Position numbers and translations under genes: made by a program. Shown piece by piece: positions 24,026-31,601 of a stretch of DNA of 64,000 bases. Each line of letters opens with the position of its first letter. Positions within the stretch are counted from its first letter, which is position 1. The notes beneath the pieces are model-generated. The model had not been told where the DNA came from. It saw nothing but the letters and a program-made list of their open reading frames with translations, and did not search any database. The stretch spans positions 248,001 to 312,000 of the forward strand of contig NZ_QASN01000021.1 in assembly GCF_003052585.1 (NCBI RefSeq), read 5' to 3'. Origin of the DNA: Pseudomonas mangrovi (GTDB lineage: Bacteria; Pseudomonadota; Gammaproteobacteria; Pseudomonadales; Pseudomonadaceae).

Positions 24026-25480
24026 ATGCGCTCGCACACCCATCGAATCCTCCCTCGCCGGCCAGCGCGCATGCTGATCGGCCTGTTTCTGCTCGCCTGG
24101 CTAACAATGGCGATCTACCAGGCCAGCAAACCGTTGCCCACCGGGCTGTCCCTGCAGGGACCCTGGCGACCGGCGGAGGATGTCCGCCTGCTGTTGGACC
24201 AGACCTGGCAGCAGGCCGATGGCGAACGATTGAGCGAACAGGAGATCTTCGACGAAGCGCTGGGACTGATCGGCCAGGCCCGGCACCTGGTGGTAGTCGA
24301 CATGTTCCTGTTCAACGACTTCGCCGGCCAGGGCAGCTATCGACCGCTATCCGCCGAACTCGCCGGCGCCCTGATCGACGCCCGCGCGCGCGCGCCGGCG
24401 CTGGAAGCGGTGCTGATCACCGATCCGTTCAACAGCCTGTATGGCGGTCTCGACAACCCGTTGCTGGAGCAACTTCAGCAAGCCGGCGTCACCGTCATCA
24501 GCACGCCCCTGCAACGTCTGCCGGCATCCAACCCGGCCTGGACCGGGCTCTGGGCACTGTGCTGCAGCTTCGTCGGCAACAGCAGCAGCGACGGCTGGCT
24601 ACCCAGTCCGGTCGGGGAGCAGAAGATCACCTTGCGCAGCTACCTTGCGCTGCTCAATTTCCGCGCCAACCACCGCAAGACCTTGATAGTCGACCAGGGT
24701 GACGACTGGGTGGGCCTGGTGACCTCGGCCAACCCCCACGACGGCAGCAGCCGTCACAGCAACCAGGCGCTGCGCTTTCGCGGCGCCGCGGCACTGGATC
24801 TGCTGGCCAGCGAGGCAGCGGTGGCCCGCCTGGCCGGCTATGACAGCGCTCACTGGCCACAGCCGCCTGACGCCGCTCCGATTGAAGGCAACGAACCCCG
24901 GCTCAGGGTACTGAGCGAGGGCAAGGTGCGCGACGCACTGCTTGCCATGGTCGACGAGGCTGCGCCCGGCGAGCGGCTGGACATTGCGGTCTTCTACATC
25001 GCCCATCGTCCGCTGGCCGAGGCACTGATCCGCGCCCATCAACGCGGCGTGCATGTGCGCCTGCTGCTCGATCCGAACCGCGACGCCTTCGGCCGCGAGA
25101 AGAACGGCATTCCCAACCGCCCGTTCGCCTGGGACCTGCACGAACAGGGCATCGAGGTCCGCTGGTTCGCCACTTCCGGCGAGCAGGGGCATCGCAAGCT
25201 GATGCTGTGGACCCGCCAGGACGGCAGTGCCGAACTGCTCAGCGGCTCGGCGAACTTCACCCAGCGCAATCTGGACGACCTCAATCTGGAAACCGACGTG
25301 CAGCTGCGCGGCAGCGCCGAATACCCGCCATTGGCACGCGTTGCCGACGATTTCGAGCGCCTCTGGAGCAATGCTGAAGGACGCACCTACAGCCTGTCCT
25401 ACCAGGCATTCGCTGATCACAGTCGCTGGCGCTACGGGCTGTATCGGGTGATGGAGTGGAGCGGGATGTCGACCTTCTGA
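24026..25480 (+). CDS. Phospholipase-D-like membrane-anchored protein
   Basis: A protein of 484 residues. A single transmembrane segment lies at about 17-35 (LIGLFLLAWLTMAIY). Two HKD-type motifs are visible: the first is NHRKTLIVD with SANPHDGSSRHSN after it, and the second is GHRKLMLW with SGSANFTQRNLDD. So both active-site halves of a PLD fold are present. The protein is probably anchored in the inner membrane with the enzyme outside. The substrate is unknown; cardiolipin synthesis or a nuclease/phospholipase role are options. A weak upstream ribosome site (CCTTGAAGG) precedes the ATG. Confidence 0.78.
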   Translation: MRSHTHRILPRRPARMLIGLFLLAWLTMAIYQASKPLPTGLSLQGPWRPAEDVRLLLDQTWQQADGERLSEQEIFDEALGLIGQARHLVVVDMFLFNDFAGQGSYRPLSAELAGALIDARARAPALEAVLITDPFNSLYGGLDNPLLEQLQQAGVTVISTPLQRLPASNPAWTGLWALCCSFVGNSSSDGWLPSPVGEQKITLRSYLALLNFRANHRKTLIVDQGDDWVGLVTSANPHDGSSRHSNQALRFRGAAALDLLASEAAVARLAGYDSAHWPQPPDAAPIEGNEPRLRVLSEGKVRDALLAMVDEAAPGERLDIAVFYIAHRPLAEALIRAHQRGVHVRLLLDPNRDAFGREKNGIPNRPFAWDLHEQGIEVRWFATSGEQGHRKLMLWTRQDGSAELLSGSANFTQRNLDDLNLETDVQLRGSAEYPPLARVADDFERLWSNAEGRTYSLSYQAFADHSRWRYGLYRVMEWSGMSTF

Positions 25481-25530
25481 GACCTTGGGGCCGTCAAGCC
25501 ATGAGAGGGGTTGGCGTGCAAGCGGCCAAC

Positions 25531-25565
25531 GGCGGATTACGCCTACGGCCAATCCGCCCTACAGG
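25531..25565. repeat. Intergenic palindromic repeat, GGCGGATTA...TAATCCGCC type, copy A
   Basis: GGCGGATTACGCCTACGGCC continues AATCCGCCCTACAGG. Copy B at 25691-25726 differs at only one base in the shared part. The stem is GGCGGATT with AATCCGCC. This is a dispersed element often seen near Pseudomonas genes. Confidence 0.7.
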
Positions 25566-25690
25566 TGCTCAGGCCTGCCCGAGGTAGAGCGCAACGGGCA
25601 CAGCGCATCGGGTCGTTGCTCCATCCGCTCGAGACCATCAAAGACGGCTAGGGTCCTTCCAGCGATAAGGTGGCGCGAGAGGAGGTCCCG

Positions 25691-25726
25691 CGGCGGATTA
25701 CGCCTACGGCTAATCCGCCCTACAGG
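25691..25726. repeat. Intergenic palindromic repeat, GGCGGATTA...TAATCCGCC type, copy B
   Basis: A second copy of the repeat at 25531-25565 in the same orientation, with stem GGCGGATTA / TAATCCGCC. The stretch 25481-25886 (406 bp) holds three repeats and no gene that I can support. Confidence 0.7.
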
Positions 25727-25749
25727 TTCAACCAGGTCTGCGCCGAGGT

Positions 25750-25781
25750 CGTAGGGCGCAATAAGCGCAGGGCATTGCGCC
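25750..25781. repeat. Intergenic palindromic repeat, GGCGCAAT...ATTGCGCC type, copy 3
   Basis: Nearly identical to copy 1 at 1468-1500 (one internal base difference across the shared part). It sits 24 bp after repeat copy B. Confidence 0.7.
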
Positions 25782-25886
25782 ACTGCTCCTTCTGCCCGGT
25801 CATCAACAAATGCGCTGGACCCTACGCAAACCGCGACGCTGACGATGGAGAAGCCCTTGGCTGATCCACCGTCAGCGAAAGGTCCG

Positions 25887-26660
25887 TCAGAGGCGCTGCT
25901 GCACCGGACTGGCATCGTGGGAGATGGTCACTTCTACGCGGCGATTCATCGCCCGCGACGCGGCGGTGCTGTTGTCCGACACCGGGTGCGCCTTGCCAAA
26001 GCCCTGGGTCGAGATCCGACGCATGTCCACACCCTGGCGCACCAGTGCGTGGCGCACCGAATCCGCCCGGCGCTGGGACAGCTCGAGGTTGTACGCATCA
26101 CTGCCGGTGTTGTCGGTAAAGCCTTCGATCAGCACCTGACGCTCCGGATGCTGCTGGAGGAACTCGGCGAGCGAGCGGATATCGCCGAAGGCCGCGGGCT
26201 TGAGATCGGCCTTGTTGACGTCGAACAGCACGTCGCCAAAGGTAATCACCGATCCGCGATCACTGGGCTTGGCGTCGAGCTTTTCCTGCAGCTTGCGGAT
26301 CTCCGCCTCGCGAGCATCCAGTCGTGCCTCGCTGCGCTGGTCGGAAACAGCCTTGTAATCTTCCTCGGCGGTCTTCAGCAGAATGGTCTGGCGAGCCAGC
26401 TCGACGCGCTGGTTGGCCAGATAGGCCAACTGATCGACCCGTTCCTGGTCCTGCTTGTCCTGATAGGCCTTGTCGGCCTTGGCCAGCATCTGCTCGGCAT
26501 CCTTGGTTTCCAGTGCAGCCATCTGCAGCGAACGGGGGTCCTGCTGCAAGCCACTGAAGTTCAGGCGCGCCTGCTCCAGATTCGGGTTGGGTTGGCTGGC
26601 ACAGCCTGCCAGCACCAGGCTCATGGCGAGCAGGGTAGGCATGGTTAGGTGTTTACGCAT
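25887..26660 (-). CDS. OmpA-family lipoprotein with DUF4398-like N-terminal region
   Basis: A protein of 257 residues with a lipoprotein signal ending LAGC (residues about 16-19), so it is lipid-anchored. Residues about 30-130 are helical and resemble the DUF4398 protein encoded upstream. The C-terminal OmpA peptidoglycan-binding domain contains LIEGFTDNTGSDAYN and the following LSQRRADSVRHALV. It is expected to link the outer membrane to peptidoglycan. It follows the DUF4398 lipoprotein gene by 38 bp, so the pair is an operon. Confidence 0.88.
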   Translation of the reverse strand: MRKHLTMPTLLAMSLVLAGCASQPNPNLEQARLNFSGLQQDPRSLQMAALETKDAEQMLAKADKAYQDKQDQERVDQLAYLANQRVELARQTILLKTAEEDYKAVSDQRSEARLDAREAEIRKLQEKLDAKPSDRGSVITFGDVLFDVNKADLKPAAFGDIRSLAEFLQQHPERQVLIEGFTDNTGSDAYNLELSQRRADSVRHALVRQGVDMRRISTQGFGKAHPVSDNSTAASRAMNRRVEVTISHDASPVQQRL

Positions 26661-26698
26661 GATCTAAATCCCTCAAATCGACTTGGAATACGGCGAGT

Positions 26699-27100
26699 TC
26701 AGTTGGCGTTGCGCAGACTCTCTTCGCGCAACTCCTGAACCCCTTGCTGGGCGTCCTGAAGCATCCGCTGGGCCTTCGCGGCCTGCGCCTTGCGCTCGGC
26801 GACGCGGGCATCCCACTCGGCCTGCTCGGCCAGGCGCTGCGCCTTGTCGTATTCCTTGTTCTGCTCGGCCTTCTGCGCCGCGTCGAATTTTTCCCGGGCG
26901 GTCTTCAGTTCCAGCGGGGCGTACTCGAGCGCACCGGCGGTCTCCGCCGCGTTGACCGCCTGTTCGGTGACGGCCATCTCCGCCTTGGGTGGATCGCCGG
27001 CGCAACCGGCAAGCAGCAGCGAACCACCCAAGGCGACGGCAAGGAGTTGCGCGCGCGGCAGGCGCGACCGCAACGGTGCAGACAGATATCGAATTTCCAT
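26699..27100 (-). CDS. DUF4398 lipoprotein
   Basis: A protein of 133 residues with a long N-terminal basic region and a lipobox LLLAGC at about 29-34. The remaining part is a long helix rich in A, E, K and Q (AREKFDAAQKAEQNKEYDKA), matching DUF4398. It pairs with the OmpA-type gene 38 bp downstream, and its helical part resembles that protein's N-terminal half. It is probably a periplasm-facing lipoprotein; the function is unknown. Confidence 0.8.
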   Translation of the reverse strand: MEIRYLSAPLRSRLPRAQLLAVALGGSLLLAGCAGDPPKAEMAVTEQAVNAAETAGALEYAPLELKTAREKFDAAQKAEQNKEYDKAQRLAEQAEWDARVAERKAQAAKAQRMLQDAQQGVQELREESLRNAN

Positions 27101-27395
27101 GAGTTCCTTCCTCTCTGTGCAATCCGGACAGACATCGCTGGCTGCGATGCCCGGTGAAGGCGAGCCCTAGACCCGCCGCCCAGCACTCGAAAAGAGCGCG
27201 CGGCACTGCTACGCGGCAAACCTGGAAGGCCTGACGCGTCGCACCCTAGGTGGACAGTGGCACAGTGGTTTCACTCGAAATTTTCCGACCAATGACACTT
27301 GAAGGATTTCTTCAGAATCAGTTCGGACTACCTTGCGCAGACCGCGCAGGCATAGGCAGAGCCTGACGATACGAGCACAAAAACGCCCGCATCGC

Positions 27396-29060
27396 TCAGC
27401 CTTCGACCAGTTGCTTGCGCATCCCCGACATCAGGTAGCGGGCCAGGTCGGCCAGCGGCAGTGGACGGCTGATCAGGTAGCCCTGGGCCTGGTCGCAACC
27501 GAAGGCGCGCAGTCGCTCCAGCTGTTCGAACTGCTCGACGCCCTCGGCCACCACCTCGAGACCGAGGTTGTGTGCCAGCTCGATCATCGCCCGCACCAGA
27601 CGCTCGTTCTCGCTGCGCTCGAGCATGCCGCCGACGAAGCTCTTGTCGATCTTCAGCAGCGAGATCGGCAGGCTGTTCAGGTGCATGAAGGACGAGAAGC
27701 CGGTGCCGAAGTCGTCGAGGGAAAAGCGCACGCCCAATTGGCCGAGTTCGAGCATGCTCTGGCGCACGTGCTCGCTGCGGCGCATGACCGCGGTTTCGGT
27801 CAGCTCGAACTCGAGCCAGTCGGCGTCGACGCCACGTTCGGCGATCAGCCTCGTCAGCGTCGGCATCAGCTGGCTGTCCTGGAACTGGCGGAAGGACAGG
27901 TTGATCGCCATGTGCAGCGGCGCGAAGCCGCGACCACGCAGCCACTGCATGTCGCGCAGCGCACGGGAAATGACCCAGTAGCCGAGTGGCACGATCAGCC
28001 CGCTTTCTTCGGCCAGCGGGATGAACTCACTCGGCGGCAGCAGGCCGCGTTCCTCGTGGTTCCAGCGCACCAGTGCTTCGAGCCCGACGATGGCGTCGCC
28101 GTGCAGGCTCAGGCGCGGCTGGTAGTGCAGTTCCAGCTCATCGCGGCGCAGGGCGCGGCGCAGTTCGCTTTCCAGATCGGCCAGGCTACGCGCGCTGCGA
28201 TGGACACGCGGATCGTAGCGGTGAAAGGTGCAGCCCTGGCGGGCCTTGGCCTGCTGCATGGCGATGTGCGCATGCCACATCAGCGGGTCGGCACCCTCGT
28301 CGCGGCAGGCCTCGGCCAGGCCGAGACTGCAGCCGAGCAGCAGACTCTCGTTGTCGACCCAGTAGGGTTCGGCCAGCGACTCCATGATGTCCTCGGCAAC
28401 CCGCTGGGCGCGGCCCGGGTCGCGACGGGTATCCAGCAGCAGGGCGAACTCGTCGCTGCCCAGCCGCGCCAGTGTGTCGCCGACTTCCAACTGGCCCTTG
28501 AGTCGCGCCACCACCTGCTGGATCAGACGGTCGCCGGCCTGGTGGCCAAGGGCATCGTTGACGCTGCGAAAGTTGTCCAGGTCCAGATGGCCGAGGGTCA
28601 GGCCCGCGCCAGAGAACTCAGCCAGACGCGCTGTAAGCAGGGTCTGGAAGCCCTGGCGGTTGGCGATGCCGGTCAGCGGGTCCTGCTCGGTCAGACGCTC
28701 CAGCGTGCTCTTGAGCACCTGCTGCTCATGCACGTAACGCACGCAACGCAACAGCAGCTCCGGCGCCAGGCTCTTGCGCTGCAGCCAGTCGCTGACCCCC
28801 GCAGGCAGTGCCTCGGGCGGGTTTTCCAGGAGCAGAATGATCGGCAGCGCGCAGCGTGCGGGGTCAGGACAACGCGAGGGCGTCGCCAGCACTATTCCTG
28901 GCTCGCGCTCGCCGACCAGACAGCTGGCGGCTTCCCAGGACGGTGCGGTAATCAGTGGACAGTTGCTGCCGGCCTGCGCCAGGCAATCGGCCAGAAGCCC
29001 AGCCCATTCCTGCCGATCGGCCAGCAGGATCAGGCGCACGGGTTCCATGAGTGCGGACAA
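27396..29060 (-). CDS. proE: GGDEF-EAL protein, probable c-di-GMP phosphodiesterase (ProE-like)
   Basis: A protein of 554 residues. Residues about 1-115 are a divergent receiver-like domain without clear phospho-acceptor motifs. Next comes a GGDEF domain (about 125-285) whose signature is GSDEF, so cyclase activity is doubtful. The EAL domain (about 300-550) is intact in its visible motifs: EALVRW, DDFGTGFSSF, KIDKSFV, and VAEGVE. P. aeruginosa PA5295 (ProE) lies beside rep in the same divergent layout and is a phosphodiesterase affecting exopolysaccharide, so orthology is likely. Start at the ATG at 29060. Confidence 0.82.
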   Translation of the reverse strand: MSALMEPVRLILLADRQEWAGLLADCLAQAGSNCPLITAPSWEAASCLVGEREPGIVLATPSRCPDPARCALPIILLLENPPEALPAGVSDWLQRKSLAPELLLRCVRYVHEQQVLKSTLERLTEQDPLTGIANRQGFQTLLTARLAEFSGAGLTLGHLDLDNFRSVNDALGHQAGDRLIQQVVARLKGQLEVGDTLARLGSDEFALLLDTRRDPGRAQRVAEDIMESLAEPYWVDNESLLLGCSLGLAEACRDEGADPLMWHAHIAMQQAKARQGCTFHRYDPRVHRSARSLADLESELRRALRRDELELHYQPRLSLHGDAIVGLEALVRWNHEERGLLPPSEFIPLAEESGLIVPLGYWVISRALRDMQWLRGRGFAPLHMAINLSFRQFQDSQLMPTLTRLIAERGVDADWLEFELTETAVMRRSEHVRQSMLELGQLGVRFSLDDFGTGFSSFMHLNSLPISLLKIDKSFVGGMLERSENERLVRAMIELAHNLGLEVVAEGVEQFEQLERLRAFGCDQAQGYLISRPLPLADLARYLMSGMRKQLVEG

Positions 29061-29353
29061 GCGACCTCCCCAAAGTCAGAAGAACTTTGCGGCGCACGGG
29101 CCAACCTGCCCTCGTCCATCCCTGCAGTGCACCGCTGCGCGCCGTTTTCCGGCGTCTCGTTGGCTTCTCGACCGCGTCCCTGCCTGCGCGCATGGCCACC
29201 TCGGCGGCCCACGCTGCGCACACCTTACGCGATTGCGCGGCTTAGCCAATCCTGGCCGTTTGCCAGCACGGACGATGTGTCGCAGCGCACAGCGTGAATC
29301 AGCTCGCCAGGCGGTGCTGCTAGAATGCCCGCCCGTTTTCCGATGATGCCGAT

Positions 29354-31366
29354 ATGTCCCGACTCAATCCCCGGCAGCAGGAAGCCGTGAACTACGTCGG
29401 CGGGCCTATGCTGGTGCTCGCCGGTGCCGGTTCCGGCAAGACCAGCGTGATCACCCGCAAGATCGCCCACCTGATCCAGAAGTGCGGCATCCAGGCCCGT
29501 CACATCGTCGCGATGACCTTCACCAACAAGGCCGCGCGCGAGATGAAGGAACGCGTCGGCAGCCTGCTGCGCGGCAGCGAAGGCAAGGGCCTGACCGTCT
29601 CGACCTTCCACAACCTGGGCCTGAACATCATCCGCAAGGAGCATGTGCACCTGGGCTACAAGCCGGGCTTCTCGATCTTCGACGAGGGCGACATCAAGGC
29701 GCTGTTGTCGGACATCATGCAGAAGGAGTATTCCGGTGACGACGGCGTCGACGAGATCAAGAACTACATCGGCAACTGGAAGAACGAACTGGTCATGCCC
29801 GACGAGGCCCTGGCCAGCGCCCGCGGGCCGAAGGAACAGACCGCGGCGATCGTCTACCTGCACTACCAGCGCACGCTCAAGGCCTATAACGCGGTCGACT
29901 TCGACGACCTGATCCTGTTGCCGGTGAAGCTGTTCCAGGCGCACCCCGAGGTGCTGGAGAAGTGGCAGAACCGCATCCGCTACCTGCTGGTCGACGAGTA
30001 CCAGGACACCAACGCCAGCCAGTACCTGCTGGTCAAGCTGCTGGTCGGCATGCGCCATCAATTCACCGTGGTCGGCGACGACGACCAGTCGATCTACGCC
30101 TGGCGCGGCGCCCGCCCGGAAAACCTGATGCAGCTGAAGGAGGACTACCCCTCGCTGAAGGTGGTGATGCTGGAGCAGAACTACCGCTCGACCAGCCGCA
30201 TCCTCAAGTGCGCCAACGTGCTGATCGCCAACAATCCGCATGTGTTCGAGAAGCAGCTGTGGAGCGAGATGGGTCATGGCGACGAGATCCGCGTGATCCG
30301 CTGTCGCAATGAGGAGTCCGAGTGCGAGCGCGTCGCTCTGGAAATTCTCACCAACCATCTGCGCACCGGCCGGCCCTACAGCGACTTCGCCATCCTCTAC
30401 CGCGGCAACTACCAGGCCAAGCTGATGGAGCTGAAGCTGCAGCACCACCAGATTCCCTATCGCCTGTCCGGCGGCACCAGCTTCTTCGCCCGCCAGGAGG
30501 TGAAGGACCTGATGAGCTACTTCCGCCTCCTGGTCAACCCGGATGACGACAATGCCTTCCTGCGGGTGATCAACGTGCCGCGTCGGGAAATCGGTTCGGC
30601 GACCCTGGAGAAACTCGGCAACTACGCCACCGCGCGCAAGGTGTCGATGTACGCCGCCTGCGATGAGCTGGGCCTGGGCGAGCATCTGGACAGCCGTTTC
30701 GGCGAGCGGCTGCAGCGCTTCAAGCGCTGGATGGACGGTGTGCGCCAGCAGTGCGCGCAGAACGATCCAATCGCCGCGCTGCGCTCGATGGTGATGGACA
30801 TCGACTACGAGAACTGGCTGCGCCAGAACGCCTCCAGCGACAAGGTCGCCGACGCGCGCATGGGCAACGTCTGGTTCCTCATCGATGCGCTGAAGAACAC
30901 CCTGGAGAAAGACGAAGACGGCGAGATGACCATCGAGGAGGCGATCGGCAAGCTGGTGCTGCGTGACATGCTCGAACGTCAGCAGGAGGAAGAGGAAGGC
31001 GCCGAAGGCGTGCAGATGATGACCCTGCACGCCAGCAAGGGTCTGGAATTCCCCTGCGTCTACATCCTCGGTGTCGAGGAAGAAATCCTGCCGCACCGTT
31101 CCAGCATCGAGGCAGACACCATCGAGGAAGAGCGGCGCCTGGCCTACGTCGGCATTACCCGCGCGCGCCAGCACCTGACCCTGACCTTCGCCGCCAAGCG
31201 CAAGCAGTATGGCGAGGTGATCGACTGCACCCCGAGCCGCTTCCTCGACGAGCTGCCACCCGAAGACCTGATCTGGGAAGGCCAGGAAGATGCGCCACTG
31301 GAGGTCAAGCAGGCCAACGGCAAGTCGGCCCTGGCAGATATCCGGGCAATGCTGAAGAAGCCTTGA
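29354..31366 (+). CDS. rep: ATP-dependent DNA helicase Rep
   Basis: A protein of 670 residues of the UvrD/Rep superfamily 1A. Walker A is AGAGSGKTSVITR, LLVDEYQDTN is motif II, and GDDDQSIYAWRGA is motif III. Rep moves 3'-5' along DNA and clears proteins ahead of replication forks. The ATG is at 29354, after a TAGAAT that may be a -10 box (29321-29326). The gene is alone and divergent from the c-di-GMP phosphodiesterase gene. Confidence 0.96.
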   Translation: MSRLNPRQQEAVNYVGGPMLVLAGAGSGKTSVITRKIAHLIQKCGIQARHIVAMTFTNKAAREMKERVGSLLRGSEGKGLTVSTFHNLGLNIIRKEHVHLGYKPGFSIFDEGDIKALLSDIMQKEYSGDDGVDEIKNYIGNWKNELVMPDEALASARGPKEQTAAIVYLHYQRTLKAYNAVDFDDLILLPVKLFQAHPEVLEKWQNRIRYLLVDEYQDTNASQYLLVKLLVGMRHQFTVVGDDDQSIYAWRGARPENLMQLKEDYPSLKVVMLEQNYRSTSRILKCANVLIANNPHVFEKQLWSEMGHGDEIRVIRCRNEESECERVALEILTNHLRTGRPYSDFAILYRGNYQAKLMELKLQHHQIPYRLSGGTSFFARQEVKDLMSYFRLLVNPDDDNAFLRVINVPRREIGSATLEKLGNYATARKVSMYAACDELGLGEHLDSRFGERLQRFKRWMDGVRQQCAQNDPIAALRSMVMDIDYENWLRQNASSDKVADARMGNVWFLIDALKNTLEKDEDGEMTIEEAIGKLVLRDMLERQQEEEEGAEGVQMMTLHASKGLEFPCVYILGVEEEILPHRSSIEADTIEEERRLAYVGITRARQHLTLTFAAKRKQYGEVIDCTPSRFLDELPPEDLIWEGQEDAPLEVKQANGKSALADIRAMLKKP

Positions 31367-31443
31367 GCTCGCGCACTACAGCTTGTGAGCACTGCCCAGG
31401 CAGACCGCGAGCCGCCTGAAGCATCCCTCACCCGCCCTCGGCA

Positions 31444-31463
31444 CCCTCTCCCGAAGGAGAGGG
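31444..31463. repeat. Palindromic element, CCCTCTCC...GGAGAGGG
   Basis: An 8-bp perfect stem with a CGAA loop, inside the 235-bp convergent gap after rep. It resembles a dispersed repeat seen in many Gammaproteobacteria. Confidence 0.5.
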
Positions 31464-31520
31464 AAAAGCCGTGCCCGCAGGGCGCTCCGCAAAACCACTC
31501 CGCGGTCGCCCCGCAATAGT

Positions 31521-31541
31521 CCTTCTCCCTCCGGGAGAAGG
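31521..31541. repeat. Palindromic element, CCTTCTCCC...GGGAGAAGG
   Basis: A 9-bp perfect stem with a 3-base loop in the same gap, 58 bp from the similar element at 31444-31463. The two share the pattern CTCC(C) around a GAAG/GAGA core and may be one larger mosaic repeat. Confidence 0.5.
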
Positions 31542-31601
31542 TGCCGCGCCGCGGCGGATGAGGGAAGGCTCAGCCTGCAGGGTGCTTGGCCCCATCGAAC
31601 T

